From Micromonospora craniellae (GTDB lineage Bacteria > Actinomycetota > Actinomycetes > Mycobacteriales > Micromonosporaceae): DNA of 64,000 nt. Location: the NCBI RefSeq assembly GCF_014764405.1, contig NZ_CP061725.1:2356001-2420000 (forward strand), given 5' to 3'. Shown piece after piece: positions 45,530-55,894 of the stretch (the first letter of the stretch is position 1; each line of letters begins with the position of its first letter). A program made the position numbers and the translations under genes. The notes below the pieces were generated by a model. It made no database searches. It was not told the origin of the DNA and saw only the letters and a list, made by a program, of their open reading frames with translations.

Positions 45530-46177
45530 GTGAGCGAGCAGGGGACCAAGGCACGACGGCGACTGGCCGAACAGTTGGCGGCCCAGAAGGCGGCCGAGGC
45601 CAAGCGGCGGCGGCAGGCCTGGGCCGGTGGGTTCGCCGGGATCGCCGTGGTCGCGGTGCTGATCACCGTCTTCGTGATCGTCGGCCAGCGCGGCGGCGAC
45701 GACGCTCCCGAGCAGGTTGCCGGCTCGCCCTCGGCCCCGGCGGACGCCCCCGCCGAGCCGGGTGCGCCGGGTGCGCCGCCGGCCCCGCAACTGCCCGAGG
45801 GCGCGGACCCGGCGCTCGGCACCAAGCCGAACGTGACCGGCGGTGAGGGCGAACTGACCAAGCTCACCGTGACCCCGCTGATCGAGGGGACCGGGCCGGC
45901 CGTCACCACCGGGCAATCCATCACCACGAACTACGTGGGCGTACTCTTCGCCAACGGCGAGCAGTTCGACTCCTCCTGGGACCGGGGGCAGCCGGCCACC
46001 TTCCCGATCGGGGTCGGACAGGTCATCGAGGGCTGGGACAAGGGCCTGGTCGGGGTCAAGGTGGGCAGCCGGGTGCAGCTCGACATCCCGGCCGAGCAGG
46101 CGTACGGCACGGACGGCGCGGGTGGGCGGCCGGCCGGCCCGCTGCGCTTCGTGGTGGACATCCTCGCCGCCCAGTAG
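45530..46177 (+). CDS. Membrane-anchored FKBP-type peptidyl-prolyl isomerase (215 aa)
   Basis: A basic cytoplasmic N-terminus (RRRLAEQLAAQKAAEAKRRR), a single membrane helix at about 31-52, a Pro/Ala-rich linker, and an FKBP domain from about 105: YVGVLFANGEQFDSSWDRGQ, VGQVIEGWDKGLVGVKVGS, IPAEQAYG. It should accelerate prolyl isomerisation outside the membrane. The GTG has AGGGGAG upstream. The SCO6745-like gene begins 3 bases after its stop. Confidence 0.93.
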   Translation: MSEQGTKARRRLAEQLAAQKAAEAKRRRQAWAGGFAGIAVVAVLITVFVIVGQRGGDDAPEQVAGSPSAPADAPAEPGAPGAPPAPQLPEGADPALGTKPNVTGGEGELTKLTVTPLIEGTGPAVTTGQSITTNYVGVLFANGEQFDSSWDRGQPATFPIGVGQVIEGWDKGLVGVKVGSRVQLDIPAEQAYGTDGAGGRPAGPLRFVVDILAAQ

Positions 46178-46180
46178 GAG

Positions 46181-47045
46181 ATGACGGTGGCGACGGCGGA
46201 CGAGCCCGGGCGGACGGCCCGGTTGATGTGGACGCACTACGAGCCGGTGCACACCGTCACCTAACTTCCACCCGCGCGCCCGCGCCGCCTACGAGGCGGC
46301 CGGGCTGCGCGGGTACTGGCGGGGCTATTTCGCCGGCCGGGCCGCCCCGCTCGGGCCGACCGGTCCCGCCCCGGTGGTCGCGGCCTTCTCCACCTTCGCC
46401 CCGCACATGGTGGCGCGTGCCCTGCCGGCGGTGTGGCAGTTGGCCGGCCCCGAGGAGGCGCTGCGGTCCCGGCTGACCGGCGCGGTGCAGGCCCTCGCCG
46501 AGCTGGTCTACGAGCTGCCCGAGCAGCACCTGGCCGAGGCCGCCGAGTTGTTGTCGGCCGCCGCCGACGAGGTCGGTGCCGCCGTCCGGGTGCTCGGGGC
46601 CGCCAACGCCGCGCTGCCGCGCGGTGAGTACCCGCTGGCCCGGCTCTGGCAGGCCGCCACCACGCTGCGCGAGCATCGCGGTGACGGGCACGTGGCGGCT
46701 CTGGTCGCCGCCGACCTCGATCCGGTGGAGACGCTGGCCTGGCGGGTCGCGGTCGACATGCCGCCCGCCGATCTGCTCGGCCGGGGCTGGTCGGAGCAGG
46801 AGTGGGCGCAGGCACGGGAGCGGCTGGCCGACCGGGGTTGGCTGACCCCGGACGGACGGCCGACGGACCGTGGCCGGGCCGGTTTCCGAGCCGTCGAGGA
46901 GGCCACCGATCACGCCGCCGCCCGCCCTTGGCAGGCGCTGGGCACGGCGCGGACGGAACGACTGCGCGAACTGCTCGACCCGATCGCCCTGGCCGCCCAC
47001 CGGGTGATCCCGCCGGACACCCCGATCGGCCTACCCGCTCGGTAG
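46181..47045 (+). pseudogene. SCO6745-family protein gene with early frameshift
   Basis: The ATG at 46181 follows TAGGAG and opens a frame starting ARLMWTHYEPVHTVT, the conserved N-terminus of the SCO6745 family. At 46263-46264 an extra A turns TAC TTC CAC into a TAA stop. In the shifted frame the family continues without fault: FHPRARAAYEAAGLRGYWRG and then VVAAFSTFAPHMVARALPAV to a stop at 47045. The total length of 865 bases is one over a multiple of three. Either a single-base mutation or a sequencing error. Family function unknown. Confidence 0.85.
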
Positions 47046-47076
47046 AGCACGGCCCGCTGCGGTCCGCCGGTTGGAC

Positions 47077-47130
47077 GTTAGGAAGGGTCCCTTCCTATAC
47101 ACGAGGCGTTAGCAGGGGACCCTTCCTTTC
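47077..47130. repeat. Palindromic intergenic repeat, copy 5
   Basis: GTTAGGAAGGGTCCCTTCCT followed by ATACACGAGGCGTTAGCAGG and GGACCCTTCCTTTC. It is downstream of the SCO6745-like gene and ends about 22 bases before the next start. Confidence 0.85.
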
Positions 47131-47152
47131 ACTCAGCTGCGGGTGCGGCAGG

Positions 47153-47815
47153 ATGGTGCCCGTGGTGGATGCGGTGGTCTTCGACCTGGACGGCGTGATC
47201 GTGGACTCCGAGCCGGTCTGGGAGGAGGTCCGTCGGGCGTACGTGGCGACGTACGGCGGCACCTGGCAGCCGGACACCCAGCGCCGGCTGATGGGCATGA
47301 GCACCGGCGAGTGGGCCCACTATCTCAGCGGCGAGCTGGGCGTACGGCGGACCGCCGAGCAGGTCGCCACCGAAGTGGTCGACGAGATGAGCCGGCGGTA
47401 CGCGCAACGCGTACCGCTGATCGACGGAGCGGACGAGGTGGTGCGCCGGTTGGCCGCGCGGTGGCCGCTGGGGCTGGCCAGTTCGTCGCCGACCCGGCTG
47501 ATCGCGGCGGCGCTGACGGCCACCGGCCTGACCGACGCGTTCGGCAGCACGTTGTCCACGGAGGAGACGGCACGCGGCAAGCCGGCGCCGGATGTGTACC
47601 TGACGGTGGCGGAACGCCTCGGTGTCGACCCGGCCCGTTGCGTCGCGGTGGAGGACTCCTCCAACGGCATCCGGTCGGCTGCCGCCGCCGGGATGGTCGT
47701 GGTGGCGGTGCCGCACGGGTCGTACCCGCTGGATCCGGACGCGCAGCGGCTGGCGGCGAGGGTGCTCGGCTCGATCGGTGAGCTGACCCCGCAGATCGTC
47801 GACCGGCTCGGCTGA
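47153..47815 (+). CDS. HAD-family hydrolase, beta-phosphoglucomutase-like (220 aa)
   Basis: Motif I AVVFDLDGVIVDSEPVWEEV, motif II GLASSSPTRL, motif III RGKPAPDVYL, motif IV VEDSSNGIRSA. The helical cap and the DGVxVDSE signature fit the beta-phosphoglucomutase/2-deoxyglucose-6-phosphatase subgroup. Substrate unknown. ATG at 47153 or GTG at 47162 (AGGA 8 bases upstream) are both plausible. The zinc dehydrogenase gene starts 41 bases later. Confidence 0.9.
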   Translation: MVPVVDAVVFDLDGVIVDSEPVWEEVRRAYVATYGGTWQPDTQRRLMGMSTGEWAHYLSGELGVRRTAEQVATEVVDEMSRRYAQRVPLIDGADEVVRRLAARWPLGLASSSPTRLIAAALTATGLTDAFGSTLSTEETARGKPAPDVYLTVAERLGVDPARCVAVEDSSNGIRSAAAAGMVVVAVPHGSYPLDPDAQRLAARVLGSIGELTPQIVDRLG

Positions 47816-47856
47816 ACCGCCACCTCGCGGTCACCGACCGGCTTACGGTCGGTGGC

Positions 47857-48993
<1,137 letters not shown>

Positions 48994-49171
48994 CCGGCAC
49001 AGCCGCGCTGGGCGGGGTGGGTTGTCGGGACCCACTGCTCCGGACGTCCGCTACGTGCCCGCATGTCCGCTCCTTGCGCCGGTCGTCCGATCACCGGCCG
49101 TCGCCGGGTCGGCATGGGCACCGGTCCGCCGGGTAGGGCAACGGCGCCCACGGCGAGGCGAGGAGGGCGCG

Positions 49172-49721
49172 ATGGGGACGATCGTGTACGAGCGCACCGG
49201 CGACCCCACGGTGTTCCAGGTGGTGGACCGGCCGGTGCCGGACCCGGTCAAGGTGAGGTGCTGGTCCGCGTCGCCTGCTCCGGGGTGAATCCGACCGACT
49301 GGAAGGCCCGCCGCCAGGCCCCGCTACCGACGGGCTGGCAGACACCAGGCCAGGGTGCCTGCCTGGGCATCCCGTTCCTGACCGCGCACCGCTGCCTGAC
49401 TCCGGCGAGTACCTGCCGGACAGCCTGGGCCCGGGCGCGTTGAGCGATCACACGGTGCTGGTCCAGGGCGGCGCGGGTGCGGTGGGCATCGCCGCGATCC
49501 AACTCGCGTCCCGGGCCGACGCCTGCGTGATCGCCACCGTGAGCAGCGCGGAGAAGGCACAGGCGGTGGACGTGGCGGCGGCCGCCGCCCAGGGCGGCAT
49601 CCGGGTGGGCGAGGAGGCCGGCCTGCCGCTGCACCGTTTTCGGCTGTCGGCGACCGCCGACGCGCACCGGGCGGTGGAGGACTCGGTCGTCGGAAAGGTC
49701 CTGGTCGACACCGCCGAATAG
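49172..49721 (+). pseudogene. Decayed NADPH:quinone reductase-like gene
   Basis: The ATG opens VYERTGDPTVFQVVDRPVPD, the start of a medium-chain quinone oxidoreductase. A small indel near 49250 shifts the frame; EVLVRVACSGVNPTDWKARR follows in another frame, then a large internal deletion, and a final piece (TVLVQGGAGAVGIAAIQLAS, then DAHRAVEDSVVGKVLVDTAE) with the nucleotide-binding glycines but no middle domain. At about 550 bases it is half the normal gene. Not functional. Confidence 0.85.
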
Positions 49722-49808
49722 GGCCTGAGCTGGGATTATTTCCCCATCAGCGGGACAGATGCGAACAAGTTTCGCAATACTGGCAGTGCGGGTCGCCCCG
49801 CAAGGAAC

Positions 49809-49845
49809 GGGTGGCCCCGGCGCGGTGCGAACGCCGGGGCCACCC
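49809..49845. terminator. Strong hairpin between decayed reductase and NUDIX gene
   Basis: GGGTGGCCCCGGCG (49809-49822) is the perfect complement of CGCCGGGGCCACCC (49832-49845) with a 9-base loop. It is the strongest stem noticed in the window outside the repeats. Confidence 0.65.
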
Positions 49846-49964
49846 ACCGGGAGTGAGTCTTCGAGAGCCCCCCCCCTGTCCCTAACGGCGATGATGCGCC
49901 CGGAAACGTGACGGCGTGGCCGGTTCCGGCACATCCACGGCGAGAACCCCCGTACTTTGTCCGG

Positions 49965-50456
49965 GTGAGCATCTCCTGGGCCGATTCGTACGTCGGCCAG
50001 CTACGTGCCCTGGCCGGCGACCGTACGCTGATGTTCGTCGGCGCCCGCGCCGTGGTCCGCGACAGCTCCGCGCGGATCCTGCTGATCCGACGCTCCGACA
50101 ACGGGCAGTGGGCGATGCCCGCCGGTGCGATGGAGCTGGGCGAGTCCATCGCCGACTGCGCCGTGCGGGAGGTACGCGAGGAGACCGGACTGCGGGCACT
50201 GCGGGTCAGCGCCTTCGCCCTCTACACCGGACCCGACCGCACCCACACCAACATGTACGGCCACACGTACCAGATCTTCACGGCCGCGTTCCGGGTCGAG
50301 GAGTGGGACGGCCGACTGGCCCGGGTCACCGAGGAGACCACCGACGCCGGCTTCTTCCACCGCGAGGCACTGCCGCAGCCGCTCTCCACGAGCGTCCTGG
50401 AAACCCTCGCCGACCTGGACGTCTTCGAGCAGACCAACCGCCTGATCCTCAAGTGA
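49965..50456 (+). CDS. NUDIX hydrolase (163 aa)
   Basis: Hydrolyses a nucleoside-diphosphate-linked compound. The Nudix box is GAMELGESIADCAVREVREE with TGL following, preceded by ILLIRRSDNGQWAMPAG. The start is the GTG at 49965 (SISWADSYVGQLRALAGDRT), since upstream codons are not protein-like. An N-terminal helical segment before the domain is typical of actinobacterial members. Substrate unknown. A 270-base gap with no recognised gene separates it from hldE. Confidence 0.9.
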   Translation: MSISWADSYVGQLRALAGDRTLMFVGARAVVRDSSARILLIRRSDNGQWAMPAGAMELGESIADCAVREVREETGLRALRVSAFALYTGPDRTHTNMYGHTYQIFTAAFRVEEWDGRLARVTEETTDAGFFHREALPQPLSTSVLETLADLDVFEQTNRLILK

Positions 50457-50729
50457 CCTCACCGGAGCGTCCCCCGCCGCCGCCGTGGTGATGCGCGTTT
50501 CATCGTGGCGGTGTAGCTGTTCGCGCGTCGGCGTGTCGAGCAGCCACACTGCCACGATCGGGGGCCGCGTCAGAGGAGTGTCTGGGTCTTCGCCTCCAAT
50601 TCCTCTCCAGGGGGTCAGCCGAACCCTTCCCGGCCGCGTACGCCCGAAAAGCCCCATGGTGCGTGACCCACCCCGCACCCGTCGCCGATCCGGCAGGTTT
50701 GACCCGGACCGGCCCGGGGATCCGCCGGC

Positions 50730-52667
50730 ATGGCACGAGCAGCAGCGGAACAGCTCCGGCTCGCCGACGTCGTGCAGAGCTGGCTCGGGCGCCCGGTCCT
50801 GGTGATCGGCGACGCCATGCTCGACGAATGGCGGTTCGCCGACTCCGACCGGCTGTGCCGGGAGGCCCCGGCCCCGGTACTCACCCTGCGGCGCCGCATC
50901 TCGGCGGCGGGCGGCGCGGCCAACACCGCGGTCAACGTCGCCGCCCTCGGCGGCCGGTCGGTGCTGGTGGCGCCGGTCGGTGCCGATGTGGCCGGCGACG
51001 AGCTGCACGACTGTCTGGACCGGGCGGGCGTCTGGGACCGGACCGTCAGCCAACCGGGCCGCCCCACCCCGGTCAAGCGCCGGATGCTGGCCGCCGACCA
51101 GATCCTGCTCCGCGAGGACTCCGGCGACCCGGACGACCCGCTCACCGACGTGGGCGTGGACTGCCTGCTCACCGCCCTCGACTGCGCGACCGAGGAGTTG
51201 CAGGCCGCCGCCGGTGGAGAAGCCCCGACGCTGGTGATCTGCGACTACGGGCTGGGCGCGCTACCGGCACCGGTACGCGCCTGGCTGGTCGCGCACCGCA
51301 ACCGGTACGCCACCGTCGCGCTGGACGCGCACGACCTCGCCGACTGGCGCGGCCTCGCCCCGACCGTGGTGACGCCGAGCTTCGCGGAGGCGAGCCGACT
51401 GCTCGCCCGCGCCGGAACCGCCGGACTGGCCGCCGCCGACGCTCCGACCGACCTGCACCTGGAACATCCCGAGGTGGACCCGAACGACGGGCCGTCGGAG
51501 CTGACCGTGGGCGCCGCGCCGGGCGGGTTGCGGTGCACCGACGGACCGACCGGTGAGCCCACCCCCGGTGAGGGCCGGGTCGCGATGACCCGCGACGGGC
51601 TCAGCGTGACCGGCACCGGGGTGACCGTGAACGCCGACGCCGGAGCGGGCGTCGACCGGGCCGTACTGGCTGAGTCCCGGCTGGCGGAGCTGCGTGCGCA
51701 CACCGGCGCGGACGTGGTCGCGGTGACCCTGGACACCGACGGTGCGGTGGTGGGCGGCGCCGAGGGAGAACCCGCCCGCAGCCACAGCACACCGGTACCG
51801 GCCAGCCACGCGGTCGGCGCCGGTGACGCGTACCTGGCGGCCATGACGCTCGCACTGGCCGCCGGTGCGCCACTGCCGACCGCCGCGCAGCTCGCCCAAC
51901 TCGCCGCGACCAGCACCGTCACGGCCACCGGCACCTGCGTGTGCCGACGCGACGACCTGCTGGCCGCGCTGGGCCGCCCGACGCCCGGCGGCTCGGCGCT
52001 GGTCGGCGTCGAGGGCATAAGCGGGATCATCGCGGAGCACCGGCGGGACGGGCGCTCGATCGTGTTCACCAACGGCTGCTTCGACGTGCTGCACCGGGGC
52101 CACGTGCGGTACCTGGAACAGGCGCGCGCCCTCGGCGACCTGCTGGTGGTGGCGGTCAACTCGGACGACAGCGTCCGCCGGCTCAAGGGTGCCGACCGTC
52201 CGGTCAACCCGGTGGAGGACCGCACCGCCCTGCTCGCCGCGCTGTCCAGCGTCGACCACGTGGTCGTCTTCGAGGAGGACTCGCCGGCCGCGCTGATCGA
52301 GGCCATCCGACCGGACGTCTACGTCAAGGGCGGCGACTACCCGCCCGACCTGGTGCCCGAGGCACCGCTGGTGCAGCGGCTGGGCGGGCAGGTCCGCACG
52401 CTCGGGTACGTGCCGGACCGGTCCACCTCGGCGATCATCGACCGGATCCGCGCCCACGGCCAGGGCGGCACAGTCGACGTGGTCGGCTCAGTCGACACGG
52501 TCTACGCGGGCCGGGAGGCCGACGCGGGCCGACCGGTCGCTGCGGGCGACGCGGTCACCGTCGGTCAGGACTCCGCTGCGGCCGCCGGTCAGGAGGTCGC
52601 CGCCGGTCAGGACGGTGTGGCGGTACCCGGTGCGGGCATCCCGCCGACGACCGGCAAGGCACCGTGA
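50730..52667 (+). CDS. hldE: Bifunctional heptose kinase / ADP-heptose synthase (HldE-like)
   Basis: 645 residues. The N-terminal PfkB-type kinase (VLVIGDAMLDEW; GGAANTAVNVAALGG; ATP-site GAGDAY near residue 366) phosphorylates heptose 7-phosphate; the C-terminal nucleotidyltransferase (TNGCFDVLHRGHVRYLEQAR, with HxGH at 455-458) makes ADP-heptose. E. coli HldE is about 477 residues: here there is a Gly/Asp/Thr-rich insertion near 240-310 in the kinase and a low-complexity tail rich in VGQD/AGQ after about 585. The stop overlaps the next glycosyltransferase gene (GTGA). It feeds ADP-heptose to the nearby transferases. Confidence 0.92.
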   Translation: MARAAAEQLRLADVVQSWLGRPVLVIGDAMLDEWRFADSDRLCREAPAPVLTLRRRISAAGGAANTAVNVAALGGRSVLVAPVGADVAGDELHDCLDRAGVWDRTVSQPGRPTPVKRRMLAADQILLREDSGDPDDPLTDVGVDCLLTALDCATEELQAAAGGEAPTLVICDYGLGALPAPVRAWLVAHRNRYATVALDAHDLADWRGLAPTVVTPSFAEASRLLARAGTAGLAAADAPTDLHLEHPEVDPNDGPSELTVGAAPGGLRCTDGPTGEPTPGEGRVAMTRDGLSVTGTGVTVNADAGAGVDRAVLAESRLAELRAHTGADVVAVTLDTDGAVVGGAEGEPARSHSTPVPASHAVGAGDAYLAAMTLALAAGAPLPTAAQLAQLAATSTVTATGTCVCRRDDLLAALGRPTPGGSALVGVEGISGIIAEHRRDGRSIVFTNGCFDVLHRGHVRYLEQARALGDLLVVAVNSDDSVRRLKGADRPVNPVEDRTALLAALSSVDHVVVFEEDSPAALIEAIRPDVYVKGGDYPPDLVPEAPLVQRLGGQVRTLGYVPDRSTSAIIDRIRAHGQGGTVDVVGSVDTVYAGREADAGRPVAAGDAVTVGQDSAAAAGQEVAAGQDGVAVPGAGIPPTTGKAP

Positions 52668-53530
52668 ACCGACCGCTCGACACCGGCGACCACGCGGACT
52701 TCCGCGCCGACCGTCTGCTCGACGTGCTGGTCCCGACCCGGGACCGGCCCGCCGAACTCGCCGTCACCCTCTCCGGGCTCGCCGCCCAGGAGGGGGTGCC
52801 GGGGTTCGGGGTGGTGGTCAGCGACCAGTCCGACGGCGAACCCGGGTACGCCCACCCGGCCGCGGCCACCATGGTCCGCGCCCTGCGGTATCGCGGGCAC
52901 CCGGTGCTGCTGACCCGTCGACTGCCCCGGCGCGGGCTGGCCGAACACCGGGCCGCCCTACTCGCCGCGTCCGCCGCACGGTACGTGCTCTTCCTCGACG
53001 ACGACGTCTGGCTGGAACCCGGCACGCTGTCCCGGCTGGTCACCGCGATCGAGGAACTGGGCTGCGGGTTCGTCGGCAACGGTGTGCACGGACTGTCGTA
53101 CCTGGACGACGTACGCGCGCAGACGCACCGGCACTACCGGGAGTGGACCGGCCGGCCGGTGCCCGAGCGCATCCGTCCGGGTACTCCCGAGTGGGACCGG
53201 GCTCAGATCCATTCGGCGGCGAACCTGCTGCACGTCACCGAGGCACTGGAGTTGCCTGTGGGGGGCTGGCGCGCGTACCAGGTCTCCTGGATCGGCGGCT
53301 GCGTCCTGTACGACCGCGCCAAGCTGGTCGACTGCGGCGGTTTCGAGTTCTGGCGACGGGTGCAGGAGCGGCACCAGGGCGAGGACGTCGCCGCCCAGCT
53401 CAGCGTGTTGGCGCGGCACGGCGGCGCCGGCGTCCTGCCCAGCGGGGCCTACCACCTGGAGTCACCGACCACCGTCACCGAACGGGACGTGGAGGCGTGG
53501 GAGGTCGTCCTCGCCGACCCTGGGATGTGA
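52664..53530 (+). CDS. Family 2-type glycosyltransferase (288 aa)
   Basis: GTG start overlapping the hldE stop. GT-A fold: LLDVLVPTRDRPAELAVTL at the start, ARYVLFLDDDVWLEPGTL with the DxD metal site, and ERHQGEDVAAQLSVLARHGG as the acceptor or catalytic region. Translational coupling to hldE suggests it uses ADP-heptose or acts on the same glycan. The TGA stop lies inside repeat copy 6. Confidence 0.85.
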   Translation: MNRPLDTGDHADFRADRLLDVLVPTRDRPAELAVTLSGLAAQEGVPGFGVVVSDQSDGEPGYAHPAAATMVRALRYRGHPVLLTRRLPRRGLAEHRAALLAASAARYVLFLDDDVWLEPGTLSRLVTAIEELGCGFVGNGVHGLSYLDDVRAQTHRHYREWTGRPVPERIRPGTPEWDRAQIHSAANLLHVTEALELPVGGWRAYQVSWIGGCVLYDRAKLVDCGGFEFWRRVQERHQGEDVAAQLSVLARHGGAGVLPSGAYHLESPTTVTERDVEAWEVVLADPGM

Positions 53531-53580
53531 GGAAGGGACCCTTCCTATACACCAGACGTTAGTAGGGGACCCTTCCTTAC
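53527..53580. repeat. Palindromic intergenic repeat, copy 6
   Basis: TGAGGAAGGGACCCTTCCTA followed by ACACCAGACGTTAGTAGGGG and ACCCTTCCTTAC. It separates the convergent glycosyltransferase and GT9 genes, and its first TGA is the stop of the former. Confidence 0.85.
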
Positions 53581-53597
53581 ATCCGGCAGCGCCGTCC

Positions 53598-54704
53598 TCA
53601 GCGGAACAGCAGTTCGCGGGCGGCTTCGAGGACCTCGACGACCGGTACGTCGGTGACGAAGGAGTCCCGGTGCGGGCAGTCGCCGTCGCCGGGGCGGTGC
53701 GGGTAGATGCCCGGGGTGCAGTCCACTCCGCAGGCCGGGCAGTGCACCGTCCACGAGGTGATCGGCCGGTGCCGCCCGCGCAGTCCGGTGGCGGTGGTGA
53801 TCAGGTTTCCCACCCAGAAGATGCCGACCGTGGCGGTGCCCACCGCACCGGCGAGATGCAGCGGACCGGTGTCGTTGGAGATCAGCAACTCGCAGCCGGC
53901 GTAGCAGCCGGCGAGCCCGCCCAGGCTGAGCGTGCCGACCTGGGGCCGGACCGGCACCCCGGCCGCCGCCACCACCTCGTCGACCACGTCCTGCTCGGCA
54001 GGGGTACCGGTGACCAGTACCTCGTACCCGTCGGCGTGCAGCATCCGGGCCACCCGGGCGAACCGGTCGGCGGGCCAGCGGCGCCGGGTGTCGGTGGCCC
54101 CGGGGTGCAGTGCCACCCGGGGACGCGCCGGCTCCCCGAGCACGGTACGGGCCTCGGCCCGATCCGCCTCGGTGACCGCCAGCGTCGGCGTGATCGTGGT
54201 CGCCGGAGCACCCACCAGCGCCGCCGCCTCCAGGTAGCGGATCACCTCCGGTTGGTAGTAGACGTACCGCAGCCACCGGTCCAGCGGTGGGGCGTCCTCG
54301 GCGCGCAGCCCGGCGGTGACCCGGGCACCGAGCGCGGCGACCAGCGGGTTCGAGTTCGCACCGCCGCCGTGCAGTTGCAACGCCAGGTCGAAGTGCTGCT
54401 CGCGGGCGGCGGCCAGGAAGTCGACCATGCTCGACTCGGGCTCGCCGGGGCCCGCCGCCCGGATGCCCGGTGCCGGCGGCACCACCTGCACCCGGTCCAC
54501 CGGGCCCGGCCGGTCGGCCCACAGCTCCGCGTGCCACGGCGCGCCGAGCAGCACGATCTCCGCCCCCGGGTACGCGGCCCGCAACGCGTCCAGCGCCGGC
54601 AGCACGAAGATGAAGTCACCGAGCGCATTGGCCCGCAGTACGGCGATCCTGGCCACGTCGGGCACCAGCCCGGTGGCCGGGGCGAGCAGATCCGGGGCGG
54701 CCAC
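53598..54704 (-). CDS. Family 9 glycosyltransferase (heptosyltransferase-like, 368 aa)
   Basis: GT9 features: IAVLRANALGDFIFVLPALD (WaaC/WaaF-like N-terminus), RPRVALHPGATDTRRRWPAD, and ISNDTGPLHLAGAVGTATVG with FWVG. Uses ADP-heptose in Gram-negatives; here hldE lies nearby on the other strand, supporting the same donor. The GTG at 54704 sits 8 bases past the Hsp20 stop, so it is coupled to it. A cluster of cysteines and His near the end (CPACGVDCTPG) is typical of actinobacterial members. The acceptor glycan is unknown. Confidence 0.9.
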   Translation of the reverse strand: MAAPDLLAPATGLVPDVARIAVLRANALGDFIFVLPALDALRAAYPGAEIVLLGAPWHAELWADRPGPVDRVQVVPPAPGIRAAGPGEPESSMVDFLAAAREQHFDLALQLHGGGANSNPLVAALGARVTAGLRAEDAPPLDRWLRYVYYQPEVIRYLEAAALVGAPATTITPTLAVTEADRAEARTVLGEPARPRVALHPGATDTRRRWPADRFARVARMLHADGYEVLVTGTPAEQDVVDEVVAAAGVPVRPQVGTLSLGGLAGCYAGCELLISNDTGPLHLAGAVGTATVGIFWVGNLITTATGLRGRHRPITSWTVHCPACGVDCTPGIYPHRPGDGDCPHRDSFVTDVPVVEVLEAARELLFR

Positions 54705-54711
54705 GGTGGAG

Positions 54712-55224
54712 TTACCGGTCGTACTCGCCGGTGGTGACGTCCGGCTGGTGGAGTTCCCGGTCCGCCGCCGGGTCGACACCGCGCGACGTACCCGCAGCGG
54801 TGGGCCCGGTGCGACCGACGGTGATGGTGCGCGGCGCGGGCCGGGTCGCCCGGGGCAGCCGTACCCGCAGCAGGCCGTGGTCCATCACCGCGTCGATGGC
54901 CTCCGGGTCCACCCGGGACGGCAGCGGTATGCGGTACTCGAAGCCCCGCGTCTCGAACCCGCCGGGAATGCCGTGGTCGGCGTTGACCTCGGCCTCGGTC
55001 CGGGCCCGTACGCACAGTTCGCGGTCGTCCAACTCGACCGCCACCTCTTCGGGCGCGACACCGGGCAGCCGGACCACCACCTCCCAGCCGTCGGGGATCT
55101 CGCCCAGTTCGACCTCGGGCGGTCCCGGGCGGCCCCCGAGCAACCGACTCAGCTCGGCGCGCAGCGACTGCAACTCGCCCATCGGATCCCAGCCCTGCTG
55201 GCCGCCCCGCCACCCCCGGGTCAT
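54712..55224 (-). CDS. Hsp20/alpha-crystallin small heat-shock protein (170 aa)
   Basis: An alpha-crystallin domain at about 40-125: DGWEVVVRLPGVAPEEVAVE, LDDRELCVRARTEAE, GFEYRIPLPSRVDPEAIDAV, LLRVRLPRA. Holdase chaperone. The ATG overlaps the upstream DUF2231 stop (ATGA), and its own stop is next to the GT9 start, giving a DUF2231-Hsp20-GT9 operon. The C-terminal tail is longer than usual and lacks a clear IxI anchor motif. Confidence 0.92.
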   Translation of the reverse strand: MTRGWRGGQQGWDPMGELQSLRAELSRLLGGRPGPPEVELGEIPDGWEVVVRLPGVAPEEVAVELDDRELCVRARTEAEVNADHGIPGGFETRGFEYRIPLPSRVDPEAIDAVMDHGLLRVRLPRATRPAPRTITVGRTGPTAAGTSRGVDPAADRELHQPDVTTGEYDR

Positions 55225-55727
55225 CGCACACCGCCCGTCGGCTGACCGACCGACGCCGGCCGCAGCGAGCTCGGCGCATCGAGATGGGCGTCCCGGTCGA
55301 TCCCGACGCCGAGCCGGTCGACGAGTTCCCCACCCAACCAGGCGCTGACGCCGAGAATGCCCAGCGCCACCACCTCAATCGCGATCAGTGCGCCACCGGC
55401 GGCCCGCGTGTCGGCGTTGAGGCGTACCACCCAGACGGCAGCGAAGAGCAGGATCACTGCGAGGTTCGCCACGGCGTGGGTGATGCCCACCCGCTTCGCG
55501 CGGGTCCCGGCCGGGATGGCCAGCAGGTCGAACGCACCGGCCACTGCGGCCAGCAGGCCACCGACCAGCCCGACGGTGAGGTTCCAGTACGCCACCTCGC
55601 CGAGAAACCGCGGTCCGCCGAGCGTGTCGACGAGGTCGAACAGCACGGCGGTGACCAGCAGGGCCACCGGGAACATCACCAGCATCGGGTGCACCGGGTG
55701 GCCCAGTACCTTGAGTCGGCTCTCCAT
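55221..55727 (-). CDS. DUF2231 four-helix membrane protein (168 aa)
   Basis: VLGHPVHPMLVMFPVALLVT starts the DUF2231 signature with its two His residues, followed by four membrane helices and LRPASVGQPTGG at the end. Relatives may bind haem or metal; function unknown. It is the first gene of the minus-strand operon with Hsp20 and GT9, and is divergent from the PPOX gene across 167 bases. Confidence 0.88.
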   Translation of the reverse strand: MESRLKVLGHPVHPMLVMFPVALLVTAVLFDLVDTLGGPRFLGEVAYWNLTVGLVGGLLAAVAGAFDLLAIPAGTRAKRVGITHAVANLAVILLFAAVWVVRLNADTRAAGGALIAIEVVALGILGVSAWLGGELVDRLGVGIDRDAHLDAPSSLRPASVGQPTGGVR

Positions 55728-55894
55728 GGTCCGGCCTCCACTGCTCGGGTCGTTTCGCCGTCGACGGCTCGTGCTGCGGCCACCCCCGCCCGCCAAAGGG
55801 GGACAGGTCATCACAGTAGGCGCGGCCACACTGCCCGTGGCGGTTTCCCGCCTGGATGCCGCCACAGGGGTTCAACTCCACGGGGAGGTTCACA

